A stretch of 64,000 nt of DNA from Oxalicibacterium solurbis (GTDB taxonomy: Bacteria > Pseudomonadota > Gammaproteobacteria > Burkholderiales > Burkholderiaceae_D): assembly GCF_014635845.1 (NCBI RefSeq), contig NZ_BMDP01000001.1, positions 62,001 to 126,000 on the forward strand, given 5' to 3'. The notes beneath the pieces were generated by a model, which ran no database searches, was not told the DNA's origin, and saw only the letters and a program-made list of their open reading frames with translations. Shown here piece after piece: positions 54,976-62,664 of the stretch. The translations under genes and the position numbers were made by a program. Positions within the stretch are counted from its first letter, which is position 1; every line of letters begins with the position of its first letter.

Positions 54976-56202
54976 TCAGTTGGCCGCGATGACGTCGGCG
55001 CCCTTGCCTTCCGTCTTGAACAGCTGTGCCACGCGGGCGTCCATCGCCACCGTTTCCGGCGTCACCGTTTCGTTCGGACGAATGCGCTGCAGGCCGTTGA
55101 CGACGATGCGCTCATCCTTCTTCAGGCCGGTACGCACGACACGCAGGCCTTCGACGATCGGTCCCAGCGTGACCGGACGATAGGTCGCCTTGTTGTCGGC
55201 GCCGACCACCATCACGTATTTCTTGTCCTGATCGGTGCCGACCGCACGGTCGTCGATCAACAGCGCATTCTTGGCATTCGCGTCGCCGGTACGCACGCGA
55301 GCGAACATGCCCGGCGTCAGCGCGCCGTTGGCGTTATCGAACACGGCGCGCACGCGGATCGTGCCGGAACCGTTGTCGATGCGGTTGTCGAATGCCTGCA
55401 CATGTCCCTGGCGCGGATAGCCTTCCTCGCTGGTCAGGCCCATCGCCACCGGAATACGGTTGACGCCGCTGTTGCCGACCGCACCGGTTGATGCATAACG
55501 GATGTAAGTCGGCTCATCGACTTCAAAGCTGACGTACATCGGCGATACGGAAACAACCGTCGTCAATACCGGTGCGGTCGGGCCGGTCGTCACGAGATTG
55601 CCGACCGTGATTTCGGCGCGCGATACGCGGCCGGCTACCGGTGCGGTGATTTCGGTGTATTGCAAGTTCAGGCGTGCGGTCTGTACAGCAGCATCGGTCG
55701 CTTTCAGGTCGGCTTCGGCTTCGCGATAGGCGTTGTTGCGCGTATCCAGTTCACGTTGTGCGACGGCACGCTCTTCCAGCAGCTTGCGCGTACGCTCCAG
55801 CTCGGTCTTCGCCAGCGTCAGGCGCGCCTGTGCGCCGGCACGCGCGGCGTCGGCGCGTGCCAGTTCGGCCCTATACGGACGCGGATCGATGGTGAACAAA
55901 CGATCTCCTTTTTTCACCAGCTGGCCATCCTGAAAATGCACGGCGTCGATGGTGCCGGAGATGCGCGGACGGATTTCAACGCGCTCGATCGCTTCGACGC
56001 GCCCGGAGAAATCGTCCCATTCGGTGACCGAACGTTCGAGTACGGCTGCCACCGTGACCGGCGTGGCAGCCGGCGCTGCCTGCTGCGATTTTTCCGCGTG
56101 GCCGGAAAGCGAGACGGTCGCGGCGCCCGCGATGACCAGCACGCCGATGGCAATGGCGATGGCACTGCGAGAAAAACGCGATTTGTTTGTAGTGATCTTC
56201 AT
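54976..56202 (-). CDS. RND periplasmic adaptor (CeoA/BpeE-like)
   Basis: 408 residues with an N-terminal membrane anchor (about 12-33). Adaptor domains in order: ATPVTVAAVLERSVTEWDDFSGRVEAIERVEIRPRISG region (about 45-82), a coiled-coil hairpin (about 105-170), a lipoyl return strand ITAPVAGRVSRAEIT and the beta-barrel. It joins pump and channel. 45 bp before the pump gene, 126 bp after the lipase-like gene, all on one strand. Confidence 0.91.
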   Translation of the reverse strand: MKITTNKSRFSRSAIAIAIGVLVIAGAATVSLSGHAEKSQQAAPAATPVTVAAVLERSVTEWDDFSGRVEAIERVEIRPRISGTIDAVHFQDGQLVKKGDRLFTIDPRPYRAELARADAARAGAQARLTLAKTELERTRKLLEERAVAQRELDTRNNAYREAEADLKATDAAVQTARLNLQYTEITAPVAGRVSRAEITVGNLVTTGPTAPVLTTVVSVSPMYVSFEVDEPTYIRYASTGAVGNSGVNRIPVAMGLTSEEGYPRQGHVQAFDNRIDNGSGTIRVRAVFDNANGALTPGMFARVRTGDANAKNALLIDDRAVGTDQDKKYVMVVGADNKATYRPVTLGPIVEGLRVVRTGLKKDERIVVNGLQRIRPNETVTPETVAMDARVAQLFKTEGKGADVIAAN

Positions 56203-56328
56203 GTTCTTTCCCTGTCGATTGGATATGGATGAAATTGATGTGTGAGTAATCGGTAAAAAATGCGTAAAGGTTGCGTGGTTATATCTGCCGTTACCGGAGG
56301 CGTCTGGCCGTTTTCGGCCGGCAGTCGC

Positions 56329-57132
56329 TCATCCAGGGTCGTTGATGAATTGCGAAACCGTCGCAACGATGATTGGAAAATCCGGGTGATCCGGCTGCAG
56401 CAGCCGGCGCGACGATCCTTCCAGCCTGCGCATGTGTACCGGCACGCCGGCGACGATCAGCCGTGTCGCATACTGTTCGGCTTCGTCGCGCATGGCATCG
56501 CTTTCGGTGCTGACGATCAGCGCCGGTGCCAGATCCGCAAGGCGGCGCGATTGCGAAGGAGCGGCATACGGATGCAGTGCATCGCCGACGGCGGGCAAGT
56601 AGGCGGCCCAGCCTTCGCGGCAGATGCATTCGCCGGATGCATGCATCGACGACGAGGTCTGGTGCGGATCCAGCATCGGCGTGATCAAGACCTGCCCTTT
56701 CAACCGAATGCTGCGACCGTTCGGCATGACGCGGTCACGCGCCATCATTGCCGCGGCCGCTGCCAGATTGCCGCCAGCCTGATCGCCGGCGACGAACATG
56801 CGCTTGCCATCGGCACCGTACGCATCTGCATGCTCACGTGCCCACAGCAGCGCCGCGAACGCCAGCTCGGCGGTATCGGGAAATTGCATGGTCGGTGCCA
56901 GCGGATAATCGACGGTGACGACGATCGCGCTATCGGCCAGGGCCGCGGCGATACCGTCCGCATCGTCGGCACGGCCGCAATCGAAATAACCGCCATGGAA
57001 ATAGACGATCAGCGGCAGGCCGGTCTTCTCGGCATGGCGGCCAGAACGATGGCCAAACACGCGCAGCGAAATTTCCCGTCCCGCATGGCGGAACGATGCC
57101 AACGCCGAAGCCTGTCGCACTGCCAGTTCCAT
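56329..57132 (-). CDS. lipase-like alpha/beta-hydrolase fold protein, nucleophile replaced (LlpE-like)
   Basis: 267 residues of the hormone-sensitive-lipase type fold. The oxyanion motif HGG is present in YFHGGYF, but the nucleophile elbow, normally GDSAGG, reads GDQAGG: the codon is CAG, so Gln replaces the catalytic Ser. LIVSTESDAMRDEAEQY keeps the acid region, and a clear catalytic His is not evident near the end. It is probably not a hydrolase. Its place ahead of adaptor, pump and channel matches llpE of the Burkholderia ceo operon (from memory). Starts 2 bp after the small gene upstream. Confidence 0.82.
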   Translation of the reverse strand: MELAVRQASALASFRHAGREISLRVFGHRSGRHAEKTGLPLIVYFHGGYFDCGRADDADGIAAALADSAIVVTVDYPLAPTMQFPDTAELAFAALLWAREHADAYGADGKRMFVAGDQAGGNLAAAAAMMARDRVMPNGRSIRLKGQVLITPMLDPHQTSSSMHASGECICREGWAAYLPAVGDALHPYAAPSQSRRLADLAPALIVSTESDAMRDEAEQYATRLIVAGVPVHMRRLEGSSRRLLQPDHPDFPIIVATVSQFINDPG

Positions 57133-57134
57133 GA

Positions 57135-57317
57135 TTACTGACGCTCCGCCGCGGTCTGAGCAAGGTTGCCGACAGCCATCGTGGCATTGGCCCAGACGGC
57201 GCCGCCCGTCAATGCGCTGTCATAGACAAGATCCGACACCGCCGGATTGTGCAACGCGGCAGAGATTGCCAATGTGCCAGCGGCGACGGCCGTAAATTGA
57301 TAGAGACGTGTTTTCAT
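57135..57317 (-). CDS. 60-residue exported or membrane small protein
   Basis: 60 residues: MKTRLYQFTAVAAGTLAISAAL has a basic start and a hydrophobic stretch (about 7-22) fitting a signal peptide or membrane helix, followed by an Ala-rich part (GGAVWANATMAVGNLAQTAAERQ). Not recognised. It ends 2 bp before the lipase-like gene and is the first gene of the RND operon. Its close coupling and normal base composition argue that it is real. Confidence 0.62.
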   Translation of the reverse strand: MKTRLYQFTAVAAGTLAISAALHNPAVSDLVYDSALTGGAVWANATMAVGNLAQTAAERQ

Positions 57318-57352
57318 GATGATGCTCTCTTGCAAATGTTTCGATGAATGGA

Positions 57353-57381
57353 AGTATAGAAATCCAACGTTCGAAGATAAA
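57353..57381 (-). promoter_or_regulatory. candidate promoter of the RND operon
   Basis: Minus strand: TATACT (57358-57353) with a weak TTTATC (57381-57376) 17 bp upstream. The poor -35 suggests that an activator is needed. Confidence 0.4.
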
Positions 57382-57398
57382 TATCGGCTTTTATGAAG

Positions 57399-57423
57399 AA
57401 CTGTCTTTTTTAATTGGACAGTT
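57399..57423. promoter_or_regulatory. dyad upstream of the RND operon promoter
   Basis: AACTGTC (57399-57405) and GACAGTT (57417-57423), a 7-bp perfect dyad with 11-nt spacing, centred about 65 bp before the predicted start of the RND transcript, an activator-like position. Confidence 0.45.
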
Positions 57424-57437
57424 CACCTCTTCCAACC

Positions 57438-57466
57438 TTGACAAAGACAGTGACTCGCCTTTTAAT
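57438..57466 (+). promoter_or_regulatory. sigma-70 promoter toward the TetR gene
   Basis: TTGACA (57438-57443), 17 bp, TTTAAT (57461-57466). Confidence 0.6.
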
Positions 57467-57516
57467 ACAGACATCCGTGAGCGAAACGGATATCAAGTTC
57501 ATAATTACTAGTGATC

Positions 57517-57543
57517 GCTACAGAATACAGTTGCTACTGTAGC
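57517..57543. promoter_or_regulatory. putative TetR operator
   Basis: TACAGT-TGCT-ACTGTA (57526-57541) is a perfect 6+4+6 palindrome nested in a wider GCTACAG...CTGTAGC dyad (57517-57543). It lies 44-59 bp before the TetR start, downstream of its promoter. Confidence 0.55.
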
Positions 57544-57584
57544 CAGCGCCGTTTGCGCTGTCAAGAGATTTAATATCGATCGCT

Positions 57585-58217
57585 ATGGAAATAGAGACAA
57601 AAACCGAAGACAAGCCGCGCAAAAAGGCCGGACGCCCTCTTTCCTTCGACCGCGATGCGGCGCTGGAACGGGCGATGCTTGTCTTCTGGCGTTACGGTTA
57701 CGAGGCAGCCTCGCTGCAGGAATTGACGTCGGCAATGGGTATTACACCTCCCAGCCTGTATGCGGCATTTGGTGATAAGGAAAAGCTGTTCCTCGAAGCC
57801 GTCGAACGTTATTCATCCAAGAATTGCGATGCATTGCAGTGCCTGTTTGCGGCAGCGCCCACGGCGCGCGATGCGATCGAACGCCTGCTGCAAAGCAATG
57901 CGATCGAACTCACCTGCCCCAGCCATCCGCCCGGTTGCCTGGTTGTCACTGCTGCCACCAATTGTTCCGCGTCTTCCGCGCACGTGCAGAGCGCGATGGT
58001 CGAGCGGCGCGACAATGTGGAAAGCATGATTCGCACACGCATCGAAGAAGGCATACGCGACGGCGAACTGGCGCGGGATACCGATGCCGGCGCTCTCGCC
58101 AATTTTTACAATACGGTGATTCAGGGCATGTCCACGCAAGCCCGCGACACAGGTGGTAATCGCGACAAGCTGCTCGCCATTGCATACACTGCGATGCGCG
58201 CCTGGCCTGCAAGATAG
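57585..58217 (+). CDS. TetR-family regulator (AcrR-like)
   Basis: 210 residues. A Lys/Arg-rich N-terminus (KPRKKAGRPLSFDRDAALERAMLVFW) leads into the HTH YGYEAASLQELTSAMGITPPSLYAAFGDKEKLFLEAV at about 43-80. The ligand domain contains HPPGCLVVTAATNCSAS, typical of the TetR group near GST/oxidoreductase and efflux genes. Divergent from the RND operon, with two dyads between; likely its repressor. In Burkholderia the equivalent locus uses a LysR protein instead. Confidence 0.88.
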   Translation: MEIETKTEDKPRKKAGRPLSFDRDAALERAMLVFWRYGYEAASLQELTSAMGITPPSLYAAFGDKEKLFLEAVERYSSKNCDALQCLFAAAPTARDAIERLLQSNAIELTCPSHPPGCLVVTAATNCSASSAHVQSAMVERRDNVESMIRTRIEEGIRDGELARDTDAGALANFYNTVIQGMSTQARDTGGNRDKLLAIAYTAMRAWPAR

Positions 58218-58246
58218 GCAGCTTTCAACCCAGTTTCCGTCAATGA

Positions 58247-58269
58247 AAAAGCGCCCGATGGGCGCTTTT
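58247..58269. terminator. bidirectional intrinsic terminator
   Basis: AAAAGCGCCC / GGGCGCTTTT with a GAT loop, followed on the plus strand by GTTTTTTT; between the convergent TetR and GST genes. Confidence 0.85.
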
Positions 58270-58318
58270 GTTTTTTTGCCGACGACAATGTCCGTTAGTT
58301 ATCCGTTTTCGACTGCCT

Positions 58319-58954
58319 TCATGTCTGCAAAGTCCGCATTCCACGTTGCACAGCCGGCCGCTCGCTTATCGTATCCAGCCAGCGCTGCACCGACGGTTTG
58401 TCCCGCATGCTGTCTGTCAGCACCTCCTTCAGATAGGTTGTTGCACTCAGCGTCCACGCATAACAGGCAATGTCGGCGATGGTGTAGTGTTCGCCGGCGA
58501 GATAGGTATTGCCTGCAAGATGACGATCCATCACACCGAGCAGGCGATCCGCTTCGTCGGTGAAATGCTTGATCGCCATCGGCAGTTTTTCTTCGGCGCG
58601 CAAGGCGAAGAAACCCAGTTGTCCGAACATCGGTCCCGTGCCGCCGATCTGCCAGTGCAGCCACGCCAGCGCACGATAGCGCTCCGGCCCTGCGGCATCG
58701 AGGAAGCGACCGTGTTTCTCCGCCAGATAGGTCAGAACGGCACCACTTTCGAACAGCGTCAACGGCCCGCCTTCCGCTTCGTCGTCGACCAGCGCCGGAA
58801 TCTTGTTGTTTGGCGAGATCGCCAGAAAGTCCGCTGCGAACTGCTCGCCCTTGCCGATATCGACCGGCTGCACGTTGTACGCCACTTCCAGTTCTTCCAG
58901 CAGGATCAGCGGTTTGCGGCCATTCGGCGTACTCCATGTGTACAGGGTCAACAT
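58319..58954 (-). CDS. glutathione S-transferase family protein
   Basis: 211 residues. Thioredoxin-like N-terminal half with MLTLYTWSTPNGRKPLILLEEL (the S-x-x-N-G site seen in YfcG/YghU-like enzymes), NNKIPALVDDE and LFESGAVLTYLAEKHG (glutathione gamma-Glu site). Alpha-helical C-terminal half with YTIADIACYAW as the N-capping box. It may reduce disulfides or conjugate glutathione. GGAGG precedes the ATG at 58954. Divergent from a LysR gene. Confidence 0.9.
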   Translation of the reverse strand: MLTLYTWSTPNGRKPLILLEELEVAYNVQPVDIGKGEQFAADFLAISPNNKIPALVDDEAEGGPLTLFESGAVLTYLAEKHGRFLDAAGPERYRALAWLHWQIGGTGPMFGQLGFFALRAEEKLPMAIKHFTDEADRLLGVMDRHLAGNTYLAGEHYTIADIACYAWTLSATTYLKEVLTDSMRDKPSVQRWLDTISERPAVQRGMRTLQT

Positions 58955-59103
58955 GCATCCTCCATCGAAAATTGCCGCCGGACATCGCACACACATCCGG
59001 CCTGAATTCCAGACGGAGTCGGCGAATCGGCCAAGGTTCCTCGTCCGGTTTCAGGAATGTTCTAGAATCGTGCGCAGTGTCTTTCACCACTGGACAATTT
59101 TGC

Positions 59104-60018
59104 ATGGACCGTTTCGATACAATGTTGGCCTTCACCCGCGTGGTGGAATTGAAAAGCTTCACCAAGGCGGCGATGTCGCTGAACCTGCCGAAGGCGACGG
59201 TCTCCGCGCAGGTGATCGCGCTGGAAAAACGTTTGCGCGTCAAGTTGCTCAACCGCACGACGCGCCACGTCAGCGTGACGCCGGATGGCGCCGGCTATTA
59301 CGAACGCGCAGTGCGCCTGCTGGCAGAACTGGATGAAACCGAAGCAGCCGTCAGCCACGCAGCGACGTCGCCGAAAGGCCGTTTGCGCGTGGATGTTCCC
59401 GGTTCGGTCGGACGCTGCATCATTGCACCGGCACTGGCGGACTTTTTCGAACGCTATCCGGAGATCGATCTGGAACTGGGTTGCACCGACCGCCCCGTCG
59501 ATCTGGTACACGAAGGCATCGACTGCGTGATCCGCGGCGGTGAAATCAACGACGAATCGCTGGTTGCGCGCCGGCTCGGCGATTTCCGCATGCGCACTTT
59601 CGCGGCGCCTGCGTATCTGAAAAAGCATGGCGAGCCGCGCAATCTGGAAGAGCTTGAACGCCACCAGTTGATCCTGTTCGCCTCGTCAAAAACCGGCAAG
59701 ATATTTCCGATGATCTACGAACAGGATGCAGTGCAAACTGCCGCCCAGGGAATACGCCGCGTCTCGGTCAACGATGCCGATGCATTGGCCGCCGCCGCTT
59801 GCTCCGGTATCGGCCTCGCACAGCTGCCAGATTACATCGCGTGTGAATATGTGGCGTCAGGCCAGCTGGTGCCGGTGCTGGACGGTCTTCTGTCGGAGCA
59901 TGTGCCGTTCTGGATTCTCTATCCACCCAATCGCCACCTGTCGACCAAGGTGCGCGCGTTCGCCGAATGGGCGGCAGAATTGTTTGCAAAGACGGAAATG
60001 GGCGCGCGACCGCTCTGA
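59104..60018 (+). CDS. LysR-family regulator
   Basis: 304 residues: HTH MDRFDTMLAFTRVVELKSF to about 60 with LNLPKATVSAQVIALEKRL as recognition part, then an inducer domain starting GRLRVDVPGSVGRCIIAP near 93. CrgA-like subgroup. The frame is open far upstream but that part is antisense to the GST gene; the ATG at 59104 gives the standard length. Divergent from the GST, which it may regulate. Confidence 0.9.
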   Translation: MDRFDTMLAFTRVVELKSFTKAAMSLNLPKATVSAQVIALEKRLRVKLLNRTTRHVSVTPDGAGYYERAVRLLAELDETEAAVSHAATSPKGRLRVDVPGSVGRCIIAPALADFFERYPEIDLELGCTDRPVDLVHEGIDCVIRGGEINDESLVARRLGDFRMRTFAAPAYLKKHGEPRNLEELERHQLILFASSKTGKIFPMIYEQDAVQTAAQGIRRVSVNDADALAAAACSGIGLAQLPDYIACEYVASGQLVPVLDGLLSEHVPFWILYPPNRHLSTKVRAFAEWAAELFAKTEMGARPL

Positions 60019-60055
60019 CCGGCGGAGAACCCGAACGGTATCTCCGCCCTTTCGT

Positions 60056-60661
60056 TCAGAATCCCGAACCCGGCGTCTTCAAAAATGCGCTCTCCTCGTC
60101 GGTCGATGCCCGGCCGAGGATGGCATTGCGATGCGGGAAGCGCCCGAAACGGGCGATGATGTCGCGATGACGAATCGCGAAATTGGTATAACCGGCGAAG
60201 GCCTCGCGCTGCTCTGCCGGCACGTCATCCTGCAGTCCTTTGAACAGATCGACCACACGCTCCTGCAGCGGCAGTGATTCTGCATGTTCGAGCGGCAGAT
60301 AGAAGAACACGCGTTCGATGGGACGCAGCAAGGTGTCGGCACCGCGTGCCAATCCGTCCAACGCCCAGTGCAAGGCAATCGGATCGAAGGAAAACGATTC
60401 CGGCCGATTGCGATACATATTGCGCGGAAATTGGTCGGTCAGCAGGATCAATGCAAGCAGACCGTGCGGTGTCCGGGACCATTGATCGAAACGACCGCCG
60501 CTGGCAGCAATCGTGCAAGCTTCGAAACGCGTACGAATTTCACGGTCGGTATCATCGTCTTTCGACCACCAGAGTTTTCCCTGGCGACTGCCAATGGCGG
60601 CATCGTCGCCCTCATCGCTGCCGAACCAGAACGTCCGTACCGTGTCTGCTGTTTCGATCAA
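60056..60661 (-). CDS. DUF924 family protein
   Basis: 201 residues. The pattern VRTFWFGSDE at the start, LLTDQFPRNMYR in the middle, and FFYLPLEHAESLPLQERVVDLF with HRDIIARFGRFPHRNAILGR at the end is that of DUF924 (COG3803), a helical cytoplasmic family of unknown function. The start is TTG 60661 with AAGGAG 5-6 nt upstream. Convergent with the LysR gene, 44 bp after the YjfB-like gene on the same strand. Confidence 0.86.
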   Translation of the reverse strand: MIETADTVRTFWFGSDEGDDAAIGSRQGKLWWSKDDDTDREIRTRFEACTIAASGGRFDQWSRTPHGLLALILLTDQFPRNMYRNRPESFSFDPIALHWALDGLARGADTLLRPIERVFFYLPLEHAESLPLQERVVDLFKGLQDDVPAEQREAFAGYTNFAIRHRDIIARFGRFPHRNAILGRASTDEESAFLKTPGSGF

Positions 60662-60688
60662 TGTCTCTCCTTGCCAAACTACCTGAAT

Positions 60689-60712
60689 GGCCTGAACGGT
60701 CTTGTTCAGGCC
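60689..60712 (-). repeat. hairpin over the stop codon of the YjfB-like gene
   Basis: GGCCTGAAC-N6-GTTCAGGCC, a perfect 9-bp stem that includes the stop codon. No T-run, so a terminator role is uncertain. Confidence 0.5.
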
Positions 60713-60897
60713 TTGGTATTGATGCTGTTGCCCAGATGCGGCGGCAGGCTCTGTACCTGAGGAATCGCTTCCAGCAATGCCAGCGCCGCGGAGCTTTGCG
60801 CATCCAGTGCCTTCTTGAAAACCGCAATCGATACCGCACTGGTAGTGCGTTCCTGCGCCATGCTCGTTGCCAGAGCCGGAATATTGCCTACATCCAT
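60706..60897 (-). CDS. YjfB-family putative motility protein
   Basis: 63 residues: MDVGNIPALATSMAQERTTSAVSIAVFKKALDAQ... matches the short YjfB pattern (MDI...ASMSMAxxxxxxxVGxAVLKKxLDxxxxxxxxLLxxI). In Bacillus and proteobacteria this family is co-regulated with flagella; its function is unknown. GGAGGTAGT is directly before the ATG, and a sigma-28-type promoter lies about 40 bp upstream. Confidence 0.78.
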   Translation of the reverse strand: MDVGNIPALATSMAQERTTSAVSIAVFKKALDAQSSAALALLEAIPQVQSLPPHLGNSINTKA

Positions 60898-60937
60898 ACT
60901 ACCTCCATTCAGTCGGAATGACTGTCTTCATCTTTTC

Positions 60938-60964
60938 TTAACGACGAAGATCAAGATTTCTTTA
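60938..60964 (-). promoter_or_regulatory. sigma-28 (FliA) promoter of the YjfB-like gene
   Basis: Minus strand TAAA (60964-60961), 15 nt, GTCGTTAA (60945-60938): perfect -35 core and spacing, -10 matching GCCGATAA at 6 of 8. Confidence 0.7.
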
Positions 60965-61106
60965 ATCTGCCACATCCGATCATGAAAAATATGTGCGGCA
61001 TCGCGCTTATCCATGCGCCAACTTTTTTATTGTCGTGTTGTCTGATTGCATAGCAGCCGGCATCGGCGCTTCATCAATTCCTACAAAAACGCTTCAGGGG
61101 ACCAGG

Positions 61107-62528
61107 ATGACCGGCTTTTTACATCATCTCAATTGCCGCCTCACCGTACATCGCGCGGCCTTGCTGCCGCTCGTTGCGCTATGCCTGACCCTGACAGCCT
61201 GCGCTTCCCTGCCCGATGTGCGTTACCTGAAAACCTCGCTGACGCCGCAGGATACGCCCACCGTACGTACCGCACAGGGCGAACTGTCGCCACAACGTTC
61301 CGAATCGCTGCTGGCACAGCGGCTGCGCAATGCGAAAGTGGATCTGCCGGAAATGGCCGCGCTGGAAGAAGCCGCGACCAACAGCCCGCTCATCGCCGGC
61401 AACAAGCTGACGCTGCTCAACGATGGACCGCAGACGATGAAGGCGATGATCGAGGCCATCAAGGGTGCACGCGATCACATCAATCTGGAAACCTATATCT
61501 TCGGCCAGGACACGATGGGCGATGAATTTGCAGACCTGCTGATCGAGAAACAGCAGGCCGGCGTACAGGTGAACATCATCTACGACAGCGTCGGCTCGCT
61601 CGGCACGCGGCCCGAATTCTTCCAGCGCCTGCGCGACGCCGGCATCGCCGTGCTCGAATTCCATCCGGTCAACCCGCTCAAGCGTTTCGGCTCCGGCTGG
61701 CGGCTGAACAATCGCGATCATCGCAAAATCCTCGTCGTCGATGGCAAGATCGCATTTACCGGCGGCATCAACATCACCGACGACTATTCTTCCGGTTCGC
61801 TGTTCCGTTCGAAATCGAAGAGCCAGAAGCATCTCGGCTGGCGCGATACGCATATCCGCGTGGAAGGCCCCGCAGTTGCATCCTTCCAGTGGCTGTTTCT
61901 GCAAACCTGGGTTAGCCAGCACAAGGAAAGCGATGTCGACCTGGCCGCGCGCAAATACTTCCCGCCGCTCAAACCGGCCGGCAACAAGATCGTCCGCGTC
62001 ATTGCCAGCGAACCCAACGGCGACTATGAAACGTACAAGGCTTACGTACTGGCGATGCAGCAAGCCAAGACATCGATCCACATTACCAATTCCTACTTCG
62101 TGCCGGACCAGCAACTGATCGAAGCGCTGACCGATGCCGCCAGGCGCGGCGTGGAAGTCAAAGTCATCTTCCCTGCCGTATCCGACGCCAGCCTCGTCAT
62201 GCATGCGGGACGTTCCTACTATACGGAATTGCTGTCGTCCGGCGTACGCATTTTCGAACTGCAGGCATCGGTACTGCACGCCAAGACCGCCGTTATCGAC
62301 GGCTACTGGTCTACGGTCGGCTCCACCAATCTCGATATGCGCAGCTTTCTGCACAACAGCGAAGTCAACCTGATCGCGATCGACCAGGAATTCGGTTCGA
62401 TAATGGAAAGCGCCTTCAACGAAGACCTGAAAAACTCAATCGAAGTCACGCCGGAGAAATGGGCAGAACGTCCGTTGTCCGACCGGTTACAGGAATGGTT
62501 TGCGCGGCAATTCGAATACTGGCTGTGA
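61107..62528 (+). CDS. phospholipase-D family lipoprotein, cardiolipin-synthase-like
   Basis: 473 residues. The N-terminus has a lipoprotein-type signal ending LTLTAC (C32), then two PLD domains: HKD motif 1 [19 protein letters not shown] near 204 and motif 2 [21 protein letters not shown] near 391, both intact. Cardiolipin synthases of the ClsA/ClsC type use these to join phosphatidyl groups. A lipid-anchored periplasmic form is less usual. AGG lies just upstream of the ATG at 61107; the longer frame starting at 60993 would bury the signal. Confidence 0.86.
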   Translation: MTGFLHHLNCRLTVHRAALLPLVALCLTLTACASLPDVRYLKTSLTPQDTPTVRTAQGELSPQRSESLLAQRLRNAKVDLPEMAALEEAATNSPLIAGNKLTLLNDGPQTMKAMIEAIKGARDHINLETYIFGQDTMGDEFADLLIEKQQAGVQVNIIYDSVGSLGTRPEFFQRLRDAGIAVLEFHPVNPLKRFGSGWRLNNRDHRKILVVDGKIAFTGGINITDDYSSGSLFRSKSKSQKHLGWRDTHIRVEGPAVASFQWLFLQTWVSQHKESDVDLAARKYFPPLKPAGNKIVRVIASEPNGDYETYKAYVLAMQQAKTSIHITNSYFVPDQQLIEALTDAARRGVEVKVIFPAVSDASLVMHAGRSYYTELLSSGVRIFELQASVLHAKTAVIDGYWSTVGSTNLDMRSFLHNSEVNLIAIDQEFGSIMESAFNEDLKNSIEVTPEKWAERPLSDRLQEWFARQFEYWL

Positions 62529-62664
62529 CGACATTTCCGCCGGCACATGCTGCACACCATTGTCCACGCCGGATTGCGCGCTCACGTGCGCAGCGCTTTT
62601 CCTTCTCTGTCAAAATAGCAGCTTTCATGGCGACAAAAATCGCCACGCTCCTGAAAGATTCTGC

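Noticed and set aside
52768-55491. 907-codon open frame opposite the RND genes
   Set aside because: Low-complexity Arg/His/Gln product, antisense to two well-supported genes.
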